Position numbers and translations under genes: made by a program. From Hellea sp039977295 (GTDB lineage: Bacteria; Pseudomonadota; Alphaproteobacteria; Caulobacterales; Maricaulaceae), in NCBI GenBank assembly GCA_039977295.1, contig JBDWDN010000011.1, positions 310,001 through 374,000 on the forward strand: a stretch of 64,000 bases of DNA. The letters run 5' to 3'. Under the pieces are notes generated by a model that saw only the letters and a list, made by a program, of their open reading frames with translations, searched no databases and was not told the DNA's origin. Shown here one piece after another: positions 16,055 to 25,082 of the stretch. Each line of letters opens with the position of its first letter. Positions within the stretch are counted from its first letter, which is position 1.

Positions 16055-19000
16055 ATGAACATTTTAGATAAATCACGACTTTTACAGTCGACAATACTTG
16101 GGGGTCTAATCGTAGGCTTCGCAGCACCTGCCTACGCGCAAGTCGATCCAATCATGACAGACGTAGAGCAAATCGTAGAAGACGAAGACGAATTTGCTGA
16201 AGATGACGGCGATATTGTTGTTACCGGTTCACGTTTGCGTCGTAATGAGTTTTCATCAGCGTCTCCACTCCAAGTCATTGATGGCGAATTCGCGCGTGAT
16301 TTGGGCTTGATTGATGCGGCTGACCTTTTAGGCCAAACAACTGTTGTTCAAGGGCAGCAAATCACAACAGGTCTTTCAACATCAGCTGGTAACTTATCAG
16401 AAAACGGTCCAGGTTCTGCTACGGCGTCGCTTCGTGGCCTAAACCCAGGACGTACACTCGTTCTTGTTAATGGTCGCCGCCTTGCTCCTGCGGGTGTTCG
16501 CGGCGCGCCATCTGCGCCTGACCTTAACATGATCCCGGGCTCAATGATTGAGCGCGTTGATGTTCTTCTTGACGGCGCGTCAGCTGTTTATGGTTCTGAC
16601 GCGGTTGCTGGTGTTGTTAACTACGAACTTAAGAGAGAGTTTGAAGGTCTTCAACTAGACGCCTATGCAACTGTTCCTGAATTGCCAGGAAATGCGGGGC
16701 ACCAAGAAGTGTTCTCTGTCACAACAGGTGTGTCAAACGACAAAGGTTTCCTCACAATGGCTATCGAACATAGCCGTACAGCTGGATATGCCGAAAGTGC
16801 GTTATCTGATTTTTACTCCCCTTACGGCGGGGGATGCCGTAGTGCCGTTACATTGGGCGTTTCAGGAACTATTTATAACCCTGATCGCTGTACAGGTTCA
16901 TTTGGTGCGGGCGCTGTTAGTGGGTCTCCTTTTGGTTTCTTAGCCTATGAACAGGGCGCAGCGGTAGATGGTCTGCCGGCAAACTTTGTCCCTATTGGAA
17001 TTACAGCTAGTTTGATCCAGCCCGACGATGTCAATGGACAGCGTCTCCTCCTCTTCCCTGAAGAATTAAACGCAGCATTTGCACCAGATTTTAACCGGAC
17101 GACACTTTATGCAACAGGTGAGTATGATACTGGCCTTTACGGAAATATGACAGCTTACTTCGAAGCATCATATGGTTCGCGCGAGACAAATACGGATACG
17201 TCTGGTCAGGGTAACGTTCGTTTGGCAGATGGCTACGCATTCAGCCCGTTCCCAGGAGCTTCTCCAACGCTTTATTTCAATAACCGTTTCCAAAATGACA
17301 CGAATGTTGCGCAAACGCGCTTGATTGGTGGATTGAAAGGTGATTTGCCTTTCTTCGAAAAAGCTGGATTGAAAAATTGGGCTTATGACGCTTATTGGAG
17401 CCATTCTCGTTCAAGCGGACAGGATAGCGTTTCAGGTGTGCCGTATTTCCCACGCCTAGAGCAGACACTTGCGAACACGACTATCGACCCTGTTACGGGT
17501 GAAGCCTCTTGTGCTTCGCGCAGTATTCCTGGCGTCGGTCAGACAGTCGATTGTCGTCCTCTAAACTTCTTGGATCCAACATTTATCTTTACGGGTCGTT
17601 TTGAGGATCCTTTAGATAATGCGTATTTCTTTCCGAACCGTTTGACAGATACGATTGTTAAACAATCGACTATCGCAGGTTATATGTCGGGTGATTTGTT
17701 TGACATTCCAACGGGTGGCACTGTTATTGCTGGCTTTGGTGCTGAATTCCGCGAAGACGAAATTATAACCAGGACGTCCCTTGCAGGTGACTTCCAAGGC
17801 TTCTTTGATGATCCAGGTTCAAATGGTACACGTAACTTGAAAGAGTTTTTCGGCGAAATTGAAGTTCCTCTTGTTAAAGGTAAAAAAGGCATCGAAGAGC
17901 TTACTTTAAACCTTGCAGGTCGTTATACAGATGAATCAAATTTTGGTTCAGCTGAAACTTACAGCATCAAAGGCCAGTATGCGCCGACAGATTGGATAAG
18001 CTTTGCCGCGACTTATGGTACATCCTTCCGCGCGCCTAACTTAGGTGAGCAATTTGGTGGTAATGTAACAGGTTTCGGTAACCCTAACGATCCATGTCGT
18101 ACACCTGGTATCACGGTTCCGTTTACCGATTTCGATAATGACCCGACAACGCCAGATACGCGTAACTATGATCCAACTTTGGAACTCCGTGATCAAGTCG
18201 TTCTTGATAACTGTATCAATGGTGGTGGACCCTTTGCTATTCCTGGAACTAACCCGTTCAACTTGGGTATTCGTGGTTTGGGCGGCACAAATCCAGTCTT
18301 CTTCGGCGCGCCGACACGCGTAGCCAGTGGTTCAAACCCGGAATTGCGTCCTGAAACATCAAAAGCTATTTCGATTGGCGCTACATTTGACCAGCCATGG
18401 TTTGATGATTTTGATTTTAAATTCTCTGCAAACTATTTTGAAATCACGATTGAAGACGAAGTTAACTCTTTGACGGCTACGACTATCGTTAACCGTTGCT
18501 ATAACTCAGTAGGGTTGACAGATCCAACATGTGAATTCTTGACGCGTGACCCTCTTAATCCAGCAGATGATACGACCGGTGAAATTTCATTCGTATCAGC
18601 TTTGAACCAAAACTTGGGAGATCAAGTTGTTGAAGGTATTGACTATAATGCTGAATTTGGCTTCGATTTTGAAATCCCAGGTGTAGATGACTCATTTGAT
18701 TATCTTTTAGTTGGACGTGCAACACAGTCACTCACTCAGAACATCGAAGAGTTTACCGTTGATGGTATCAACGTTAATGATCAGCTGAACGAGTATGGTA
18801 ATCCAGAGTGGCGTTTAACGCTTACAAACACATTGCGTTGGAAAGACTTCTCATTCCTATGGCAGTCACGTTTCCTCGACAGCATGATCGAAGATAATAT
18901 TGAGGCTCAACGTAACGAGCGTGTATCATCTTTCTTCAGCCGTTGTGTTCAAGAAGAAGGCTCCGGAACAGCTGCATCACCAACATGTACGCAGTTTGAT

Positions 19001-19195
19001 GATCTTGCGAGCTACTGGAATCACACAGCATCACTTGGCTTCTCGCGCGACTCTTATACAGTTCGCGTAGGTGTCAATAATGTGTTTGATACAGCTCCAC
19101 CACTGACTAACAATAACGACTTGGGTAACCTTGGCGGTATCGGTTATGACATTGGCGGACGTACATTCTTCGCCAACGTAACGAAAAACTTCTAA
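16055..19195 (+). CDS. TonB-dependent outer membrane receptor
   Basis: A 1046-residue outer membrane receptor. It has a signal peptide ending at PAYAQ (about residue 29), then an acidic spacer and a TonB box DIVVTGSRL (about 54-62). The plug domain (about 70-200) carries LRGLNPGRTLVLVNGRR, the DGASAVYGSDAVAGVVNY signature and IERVDVL. The barrel ends in Phe (NVTKNF). The plug style is the one common in alphaproteobacterial and marine receptors for peptides, glycans or siderophores; the ligand is unknown. It has its own ribosome site (GAAGGGG, then TTCCTAA before the ATG) and terminator, so it is monocistronic. Confidence 0.92.
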   Translation: MNILDKSRLLQSTILGGLIVGFAAPAYAQVDPIMTDVEQIVEDEDEFAEDDGDIVVTGSRLRRNEFSSASPLQVIDGEFARDLGLIDAADLLGQTTVVQGQQITTGLSTSAGNLSENGPGSATASLRGLNPGRTLVLVNGRRLAPAGVRGAPSAPDLNMIPGSMIERVDVLLDGASAVYGSDAVAGVVNYELKREFEGLQLDAYATVPELPGNAGHQEVFSVTTGVSNDKGFLTMAIEHSRTAGYAESALSDFYSPYGGGCRSAVTLGVSGTIYNPDRCTGSFGAGAVSGSPFGFLAYEQGAAVDGLPANFVPIGITASLIQPDDVNGQRLLLFPEELNAAFAPDFNRTTLYATGEYDTGLYGNMTAYFEASYGSRETNTDTSGQGNVRLADGYAFSPFPGASPTLYFNNRFQNDTNVAQTRLIGGLKGDLPFFEKAGLKNWAYDAYWSHSRSSGQDSVSGVPYFPRLEQTLANTTIDPVTGEASCASRSIPGVGQTVDCRPLNFLDPTFIFTGRFEDPLDNAYFFPNRLTDTIVKQSTIAGYMSGDLFDIPTGGTVIAGFGAEFREDEIITRTSLAGDFQGFFDDPGSNGTRNLKEFFGEIEVPLVKGKKGIEELTLNLAGRYTDESNFGSAETYSIKGQYAPTDWISFAATYGTSFRAPNLGEQFGGNVTGFGNPNDPCRTPGITVPFTDFDNDPTTPDTRNYDPTLELRDQVVLDNCINGGGPFAIPGTNPFNLGIRGLGGTNPVFFGAPTRVASGSNPELRPETSKAISIGATFDQPWFDDFDFKFSANYFEITIEDEVNSLTATTIVNRCYNSVGLTDPTCEFLTRDPLNPADDTTGEISFVSALNQNLGDQVVEGIDYNAEFGFDFEIPGVDDSFDYLLVGRATQSLTQNIEEFTVDGINVNDQLNEYGNPEWRLTLTNTLRWKDFSFLWQSRFLDSMIEDNIEAQRNERVSSFFSRCVQEEGSGTAASPTCTQFDDLASYWNHTASLGFSRDSYTVRVGVNNVFDTAPPLTNNNDLGNLGGIGYDIGGRTFFANVTKNF

Positions 19196-19219
19196 GCTCA
19201 ATTACGAGTTTAATAATAG

Positions 19220-19247
19220 AAAGCTCCGCTTTGGCGGGGCTTTTTTT
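19220..19247 (+). terminator. rho-independent terminator of the second TonB-dependent receptor gene
   Basis: AAGCTCCGC, a TTTG loop region and GCGGGGCTT form a 9 bp stem with one T-G pair, followed by seven T. It is about 25 bp behind the receptor stop codon. Confidence 0.9.
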
Positions 19248-19610
19248 ATGGGATGATATTTTCTGTTCATGCCTAATGGGCCGACCAGATATGCGTCGAA
19301 GCTACTGCCGAGCGCGGCACTAGGCCTTGTTTTAACTACCTAAAACTTACAGCCTTCAGGACGTGGAAAGTGTTCCGCTAGAGAGCTTGCGATAAACCAC
19401 GCACTAGTCAGCTTTTCCATTTAACGCCGAACCGCTCTATCTCTTTAGCGCCGTGCTAAGCTACAAAACCTGCTCTTGAAGCGGGCGAGAGTCTTTAAGA
19501 TAAGTAGAGGGCGGTCTGCCTCGTGAAACGAATGATCTCTGAGATCGTTAAGAATTTCTCGAGATGGAGTCACCTGAATTAATCTCTAGGTTTCATATTG
19601 TAATTCAGCT
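19248..19610. other. 363 bp gap without a recognised gene, with local inverted repeats
   Basis: No open frame here resembles a protein, and I found no match to the hallmark segments of tmRNA, RNase P RNA, 6S or SRP RNA. It does contain structure: AATGATCTC-T-GAGATCGTT (one G-T type mismatch) at about 19531-19549, a self-complementary TCTCGAGA just after it, and smaller stems upstream. It lies between two terminators facing each other. It could hold a small RNA or be decayed sequence; the sequence alone does not decide. Confidence 0.35.
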
Positions 19611-19611
19611 C

Positions 19612-19640
19612 AAAAAAAAACGGACCCTGAGGCCCGCTTC
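19612..19640 (-). terminator. rho-independent terminator of sppA
   Basis: On the minus strand CGGGCC, loop TCAG, GGTCCG (one G-T pair) is followed by nine T. It lies about 70 bp after the sppA stop codon. Confidence 0.85.
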
Positions 19641-19706
19641 TTGTAATTTTATCGGTGAGGCCAAGGCGGCCGCAATAGTAGCGCGGCCAATCTTCGCCTT
19701 TAGCGG

Positions 19707-21488
19707 CTACTTAATCTCAGCCAAATCGGCTTTAAGCTCATTGCCAATCTTTGCCGCGTTGCGGGCCCTTATGGCGGCTTGAACTTCCGGCATTTGCATG
19801 ACCTCGCTCATGGCGGCTAAGCTCTCGCTCATCTCCACAGATCCGCCAAAGAGCTCTTCTAATTGCTCAGAGGTGGTTTTGGCCCGCGGGAAGCGTTTGA
19901 GATGGATTTTAGCGTCGGGCTCGATGTCGGCGATTTCTTTGGCGACGTCTATGGCTTTCATTATGCCGCCTAATTCGTCGACAAGTCCAATCTCTTTGGC
20001 TTGCGTGCCCGTCCAGACACGGCCCTTAGCAATTTCTTTAACCCGATCAATAGGAATATTACGGCCCTCAGCGACGCGGCCGGTAAAGTCCTCATAGATG
20101 TCCTCTAACTGACCGTGATAAGCCTCACGCTGACTCTCATTAAAGGGTTCATCTGCTGAATAAGCGCCAGCAAAATCGCCACCAATGGTAATGCCTTCAA
20201 TATTATAACCCACTTTGGCAAATGTATCTTCGAGCGCGATTTTTCCGCCTAAGACGCCGATGGAGCCCGTAATGGTCGCGGGCAGGGCGACGATTTTATC
20301 GGCATTGGCCGAAACATAGTAGCCGCCAGAGGCCGCGTAGACGCCCATAGATATAATGACGGGTTTTCCTGCTTCTTGGGCGCGAGCTACGGCGTCATGG
20401 ATTTGATCTGACGCGGAGGGTGAGCCGCCTGGCGAACTAACGCGGAACACAATAGCTTTGACGCGTTTATCCTTTGCGGCGTCATCGAAGGCTTTGGCGA
20501 GTGTATCGCCGCCCATCGTTACGCCGCCGCCTGTAAAGGGATTGCTGCCATCCGCTGACGAGCCTGTTACCACAGGGCCCTGACCGCCGATAAAGGCAAT
20601 TGTATCTCCGCTAAAGTTATTGCCGGCTCCGTAGGCTTTAACCGACTTAAACTTAATCGTATCGCCGCCGGCTTTCTTACGGGCATATTCACGGGCCTCT
20701 TCGACATGACCCATTTTGTCGACCATCTTAGCGCTTAAGGCGGCTTCTGCGCTGTGAGGGGCTGACATCAATATGCCTTTTATGGCGTCTTCAGAGACGC
20801 CGCGATCTTCTGCGATTTGGTTGACGGCTCCGTCATATAATGATGTCAGATAAGACGTCGCAGCCTCGCGGTGGGCGTCCGTATACCCTTTTTGCATATA
20901 GGTATTGGCGGCATTTTTATATTCGTAGAACTGTTCGAACTGTGCTTGTGCCCCGAATTTTTCGAAAACCCCGCCGTAAAATTCTGATTCGCTACGAATG
21001 CCTGCGACTGCAAAACCGGTTGTGTCTTGCATCCAAAGCTCGTCAGAGGCGGAAACAGCGCGATATGGCATGATCGATGTGCCTTCAAAACCTTGTGCAT
21101 GGGTGATGACGAACTTCCCGCTGGACTTAAAATCCTTCAACGCGAGGCGAATCTCTTCCGAACTTGCGGGCGCCATGCCGAATTGATTGGCCCGAATAAA
21201 CAGCCCCTTAACAAGATTATCGTCTTTCGCGCTGCTTAATGCACGAACTGTATCAACCACAGAGGCCGAAGAGCCGCCGAAAACACTCTCCCCTGCGCTA
21301 TGATCTCGAAGGCCTTGGCGCAAATCTAATGAAAGCACATAGCTATCTTTTGCCTTCATCGAGGACATCGCGCCCCCAATCACGCCAATGATCATAAATA
21401 ATACAATCACAACAAAAAAGAATGCAAAAATGCCGACAACAGTTCCAAAAACGACTGTAAAAAATTGGCGCATAGAGAAATCCTTCAA
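19707..21488 (-). CDS. sppA: signal peptide peptidase SppA, long (67K) form
   Basis: A 593-residue inner membrane serine protease that clears cleaved signal peptides. One N-terminal membrane helix (about 13-36) is followed by two tandem SppA/peptidase S49 domains, as in the Escherichia coli long form. The C-terminal domain carries the nucleophile Ser in VYAASGGYYVSANAD. The N-terminal domain contributes the general base Lys, probably in FYEYKNAANTYMQKG. It is monocistronic with its own terminator. Confidence 0.93.
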   Translation of the reverse strand: MKDFSMRQFFTVVFGTVVGIFAFFFVVIVLFMIIGVIGGAMSSMKAKDSYVLSLDLRQGLRDHSAGESVFGGSSASVVDTVRALSSAKDDNLVKGLFIRANQFGMAPASSEEIRLALKDFKSSGKFVITHAQGFEGTSIMPYRAVSASDELWMQDTTGFAVAGIRSESEFYGGVFEKFGAQAQFEQFYEYKNAANTYMQKGYTDAHREAATSYLTSLYDGAVNQIAEDRGVSEDAIKGILMSAPHSAEAALSAKMVDKMGHVEEAREYARKKAGGDTIKFKSVKAYGAGNNFSGDTIAFIGGQGPVVTGSSADGSNPFTGGGVTMGGDTLAKAFDDAAKDKRVKAIVFRVSSPGGSPSASDQIHDAVARAQEAGKPVIISMGVYAASGGYYVSANADKIVALPATITGSIGVLGGKIALEDTFAKVGYNIEGITIGGDFAGAYSADEPFNESQREAYHGQLEDIYEDFTGRVAEGRNIPIDRVKEIAKGRVWTGTQAKEIGLVDELGGIMKAIDVAKEIADIEPDAKIHLKRFPRAKTTSEQLEELFGGSVEMSESLAAMSEVMQMPEVQAAIRARNAAKIGNELKADLAEIK

Positions 21489-21680
21489 ATAACTTTAAAC
21501 CCACTACACACTATTTATCGAATAAAGGAAAGTAAATTCGTTGATAAACGATAAGTAATTGCAGTTTATGGTTAATTTCCACAATTTTCATATTCTTGGC
21601 TTTTTGGGCGTAAAAACGCATTGCAATTATAAAAATGAGGGGATAGAACGCGCCCCTATTCTAAGGTTCCTTAAAGATTT

Positions 21681-21754
21681 TGGGGCGTAGCCAAGCGGTA
21701 AGGCATCGGGTTTTGATCCCGTGATCGTTGGTTCGAATCCAGCCGCCCCAACCA
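21681..21754 (+). tRNA. tRNA-Gln (anticodon TTG)
   Basis: A complete cloverleaf of 74 nt including an encoded CCA. The acceptor stem TGGGGCG pairs with CGCCCCA. The anticodon stem TCGGG/CCCGT-type flanks the 7-base loop TTTTGAT, giving anticodon TTG (reads CAA and possibly CAG). The T arm has GGTTCGAATCC. It stands alone between sppA and the Ton operon. Confidence 0.95.
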
Positions 21755-21947
21755 CCTTAGACTGCTAGCCTCCTTACTTTTAAGCTAGGCGAATGCGCGA
21801 GGGCACTTGCAAAGCTTATGTGAATTTGATATAATATAACAAATAAGCGTGACGCAGGAAAAAATAATAAAAATAACTTGCGTCAATTGCTTGGTAATGA
21901 TTGATTAACTTTTCAAGCCTGTGTAAACGGCAAAAAAAACTAAATAA

Positions 21948-21966
21948 GATCTCGGCAAAAGAGATC
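21948..21966 (+). promoter_or_regulatory. small hairpin in the leader of the Ton operon
   Basis: GATCTC-GGCAAAA-GAGATC is a perfect 6 bp stem that ends 16 bases before the GGAGG ribosome site of the first Ton operon gene. No T run follows, so it is not a terminator; a role in leader stability or regulation is possible. Confidence 0.3.
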
Positions 21967-21995
21967 AGTATAAATTGAGTTGGAGGACGTGACTG

Positions 21996-22841
21996 GTGAA
22001 TTTCCCTATCGCCCGTAAAGTAATTTTTGGCGGCGCAGCTGTGCTAGCTTTAACTATTGCCCTTTCTTCGCAGGTGACTGCGCAAGATGCAGACGCTGGA
22101 GATAATTACGCAGCCCTTCTGCAGCAAATTGAGAATGTAAAACTCGAAACCGCGCAAAAAGAAATTTACATCAAAACCCAAGAAAATAAGATCGCAAATC
22201 TTAAAGCGCAGATGGCGGGTATTCCTGCAACATCAGCGGCCGTGGGGCCTCTTCTTGAAAAGATGGCCGTGGCCATCGAAAATGAGATCAATTCAGATTA
22301 CCCTTTTAAAGTTGTCGAGCGCTTTGCTCGCCTTGACGATTTTCGGGAATCCTTGGCTGATGCAGCAGCGACGCCTGGTGAGAAAATGCGTAAGGCCCTC
22401 AATATATACGGCATAGAAGTCGGTTACGGTAATACCGTAGCAGCCTATACTGGAAATAATCCCAAAACTCCTGGAACACGCTATGCGGCTTGTGAGGCTG
22501 ATGAGAGCAGTAAAGCCTGTGGCCTCACGAGCGACCACAAGAAAAAAATGGGTTACGACGAAGATGGCAAACCAACAGGGAATGGCGCAACCGTTTCTGA
22601 TCTCAAGGGAGAGCTAATGGACGGCGCTTATTTGCATTATGGCCGCCTTGCACTCGTCTATCTTGAGTTTGATAGTTCAGAGGCGTGGCGCTATGACAAG
22701 GAGGCCAAAGATTGGGTCGAGCTGTCATCTGCTGACATAATTGAAATTCGTCGTGCTGTTCGAATAGCTCGTGGGCAATCTGCTCCGGGAGTTCTGGCGG
22801 CTCCGGTTCTGCTAAAAGAGTGGAGTGAAATTAATGAATAA
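21996..22841 (+). CDS. DUF3450 family periplasmic protein, first copy
   Basis: A 281-residue exported coiled-coil protein. The signal peptide ends near VTAQDA (about residue 30), and a coiled coil covers about 38-75 (ENVKLETAQKEIYIKTQENKI is the family start). The DUF3450 core follows (DFRESLADAAATPGEKMRKAL, LNIYGIEVGYGNTVAAYTG, GRLALVYL, IRRAVRIARGQSAPG). In known TonB2-type loci a DUF3450 gene precedes the TtpC-like gene; the protein is thought to help that transducing complex. The start is GTG with GGAGG nine bases upstream. Compared with the second copy it has an extra, cysteine-containing insertion at about 165-205. It is the first gene of the operon. Confidence 0.85.
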   Translation: MNFPIARKVIFGGAAVLALTIALSSQVTAQDADAGDNYAALLQQIENVKLETAQKEIYIKTQENKIANLKAQMAGIPATSAAVGPLLEKMAVAIENEINSDYPFKVVERFARLDDFRESLADAAATPGEKMRKALNIYGIEVGYGNTVAAYTGNNPKTPGTRYAACEADESSKACGLTSDHKKKMGYDEDGKPTGNGATVSDLKGELMDGAYLHYGRLALVYLEFDSSEAWRYDKEAKDWVELSSADIIEIRRAVRIARGQSAPGVLAAPVLLKEWSEINE

Positions 22842-22866
22842 CGAAAAGCAAACTTGGAAGGAAACC

Positions 22867-23628
22867 ATGTTAAAATCTTCAATTGCCAAGCGGTTAATGC
22901 TTGCGACTGCGGCGGGGCTTATGATGGCCACCCCTGCATATGCGCAGCTTGAAAGCGCGCTTAATACGGCCAAGGCCTCAACATCGGCGAGTTCAGCTTC
23001 GCAGCAGCGTGTTGAGCGCTTGGATGACGAGGCTGATACGGCGATCCGTGAATATCGTGCTGTTTTGCAGCAATCCGATAACATCGCCCTTTTTGTTGCT
23101 CAGCAAGATATTTATCTGCAGTCTCAGAAGTCAGAGATTGCAAGTTTGAGGCGTCAACTTGGGACGGTTGAGCAGATTAAGCAGGGCATGTCGCCTATGA
23201 TGCTTACGATGGCAGCGGAAATCGAAGACTCAATCAAAGCGGATTTGCCCTTTAATCTGACAGAGCGTCTCGCGCGTGTCGATCGCATGAAGAATACGCT
23301 TGCAGATCCAGAGGTTTCTCCAGCTGAACAATATCGCCAAGTGCTCAATGCTTTTAAGATCGAGGTTTCCTTCGGACAAGGTATTGATAGCTATGAGGGG
23401 GCGCATCCGACAAAGCCGGGTAATATTGTGAACTTCCTGCGATATGGTCGCGTCTCTCTGGTCTATATGACAAAAGATGAAAGCGAGATTGGTCGTTACA
23501 ATCTTGAGACCCGTAGTTGGGATGTTTTAAGCGGTGTTGATTCTGTTTCTATTCGGCAGGCCATCAGAATTGCTAGAAAAGAGGCTGCTCCGGGGATCGT
23601 ATACGCTCCCGTAGTAGTATCAAATTAG
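22867..23628 (+). CDS. DUF3450 family periplasmic protein, second copy
   Basis: A 253-residue paralogue of the preceding protein: signal peptide to PAYAQ, coiled coil (about 55-95, ALFVAQQDIYLQSQKSEI), then the same core (RMKNTLADPEVSPAEQYRQVL, FKIEVSFGQGIDSYEG, GRVSLVYM, IRQAIRIARKEAAPG). I chose the ATG at 22867, with GGAAGGA upstream and a compact signal peptide. An ATG at 22834 overlapping the previous stop also has a good GGAG and would give a longer n-region. Two tandem DUF3450 genes could mean a heteromeric periplasmic partner for the Ton complex. Confidence 0.85.
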   Translation: MLKSSIAKRLMLATAAGLMMATPAYAQLESALNTAKASTSASSASQQRVERLDDEADTAIREYRAVLQQSDNIALFVAQQDIYLQSQKSEIASLRRQLGTVEQIKQGMSPMMLTMAAEIEDSIKADLPFNLTERLARVDRMKNTLADPEVSPAEQYRQVLNAFKIEVSFGQGIDSYEGAHPTKPGNIVNFLRYGRVSLVYMTKDESEIGRYNLETRSWDVLSGVDSVSIRQAIRIARKEAAPGIVYAPVVVSN

Positions 23629-23642
23629 GCCGAGGTAAAATA

Positions 23643-25055
23643 ATGAGTAATAAAATGAAATTCTTTACGAAAACAACAGCCGCCTTTGTTGGCGCCGCTG
23701 TTCTGCTCTCAGCCGTACCGGCGAGCGCGCAAATTAACTCCATCAATGACTTGTTGCAACAAGTCCGTTCTGATTCTGCTAAGACAGAAGCCGAAAACCG
23801 TGACCGTGAGGCGAAGTTTCGTCAGCGCCGCGATCAGCAAGCTGGTCTTCTAAGCACAGCGCGAGGCGAATTGGCTCAATTAGAGCGTAAGGCGTCTAGC
23901 GTGCAGTCAACATTTGATGCAAATGGCCGGACGATTTCACAGCTCGAAGGTGAGCTTCGCGCAGCCCAAGGCGATTTTGGCGAAGTGTTTGGTTTGGCCC
24001 GCTCGAAAGCGGGTGAGTTTAAAGCTATTTTGGATAGCTCATTGATTACGGCCGAATACCCTGAGCGGACGCAAGTTCTGGGAACTGTTGCTGAATCAAA
24101 GGCGCTTCCAGATTCAGATCAGCTCAATGCTATTTGGCAGACAATGCTTCAAGAGATTAAAGCTCAGCGTCAGGTTAAAACTTTCACCGCACCTGTCGCC
24201 AACGTTAATGACGGTGCAGAGCAATCTGTAACCCGTGTTGGTCCGTTCTCTATTTTTACAGCTGATAAAGCGAGCTTCTTGGGATATACTAAACCTAGTG
24301 AAGAGAGTAATGGTATATTACTTGCTAAGCTACCAAAGCCGCCAACAAGTGCGATTCGCAAAGCGGCTGAAAGTGTTGTAGCCGCATCGGCTGGCTCTTT
24401 GGTATATGCCCCAGTTGATCCAACTCAGGGTCAGTTGCTAAAATCTTTTGAGCGAGTTCCTACAACTGGTGAGCGTTTAGGTAATCCATTTAAATGGAAG
24501 CCTGGTCACGGCGGTAATATTGGCTTGGTGATATTATGGGTAGCAATGCTCGGTATATTATTTGGTGTTTTCAATCTTATAAGACTTGTTCTTTCTTGGT
24601 CTTCAATTGGTGGACAAAAGCGTAAAGCTCAACCGTCCAAGTCTAATGCTCTTGGTCGAGTTATGATGGCTTATGATGGCGCTAAAAATAAAGATGCTGA
24701 TACTGTCGAACTTAAGCTCGATGAAGCTATCTTACGTGAATCACCTAAATTTGAGTTTGGATTGAACCTTTTAAAGCTTTTGGCGGGGATTGCCCCTCTA
24801 CTTGGTCTTTTGGGAACAGTTACAGGTATGATTAGAACTTTCCAGGCTATGATGATTTACGGAACGGGCGATCCGCAATTGATGGCTGGTGGTATTTCTG
24901 AAGCTCTTGTGACAACGATGTTGGGTCTTATTGCGGCTATCCCGCTCCTTATCCTTCATAGTTTGTGTTCATCTGTTGCTCGTTCTGTTCAAGGAACATT
25001 AGAGGAGCAATCAGCTGGTATTGTTGCGCGCCATGTTGAAAGCCGTGGTGTGTAA
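23643..25055 (+). CDS. TtpC-like MotA/TolQ/ExbB-family protein with periplasmic N-terminal domain
   Basis: A 470-residue inner membrane protein. It has a signal peptide (1-30, ASAQ) and a long periplasmic coiled-coil domain (about 31-290). Three membrane helices follow (about 298-322, a conserved pair at about 378-405 with APLLGLLGTVTGMI, and about 430-455), typical of the ExbB/TolQ proton channel family. TtpC in Vibrio is the extra subunit required by TonB2 systems, and the gene order here matches. Residues 31-64, the mature N terminus (INSINDLLQQVR...), match residues 208-241 of the VWA protein encoded at 31718-34675 (18 of 34 identical). Confidence 0.88.
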   Translation: MSNKMKFFTKTTAAFVGAAVLLSAVPASAQINSINDLLQQVRSDSAKTEAENRDREAKFRQRRDQQAGLLSTARGELAQLERKASSVQSTFDANGRTISQLEGELRAAQGDFGEVFGLARSKAGEFKAILDSSLITAEYPERTQVLGTVAESKALPDSDQLNAIWQTMLQEIKAQRQVKTFTAPVANVNDGAEQSVTRVGPFSIFTADKASFLGYTKPSEESNGILLAKLPKPPTSAIRKAAESVVAASAGSLVYAPVDPTQGQLLKSFERVPTTGERLGNPFKWKPGHGGNIGLVILWVAMLGILFGVFNLIRLVLSWSSIGGQKRKAQPSKSNALGRVMMAYDGAKNKDADTVELKLDEAILRESPKFEFGLNLLKLLAGIAPLLGLLGTVTGMIRTFQAMMIYGTGDPQLMAGGISEALVTTMLGLIAAIPLLILHSLCSSVARSVQGTLEEQSAGIVARHVESRGV

Positions 25056-25082
25056 TACAAGAACGATTTGGAAGGTATCTTA

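Noticed and set aside
19248..19610. tmRNA, RNase P RNA, 6S RNA or SRP RNA in the gap
   Set aside because: None of the hallmark conserved segments of these RNAs is present on either strand by eye; without a covariance search I do not call one.
19564..19782. A 72-codon plus-strand frame across the sppA 3' end
   Set aside because: It runs through the sppA terminator and its coding strand complement; no support as a gene.
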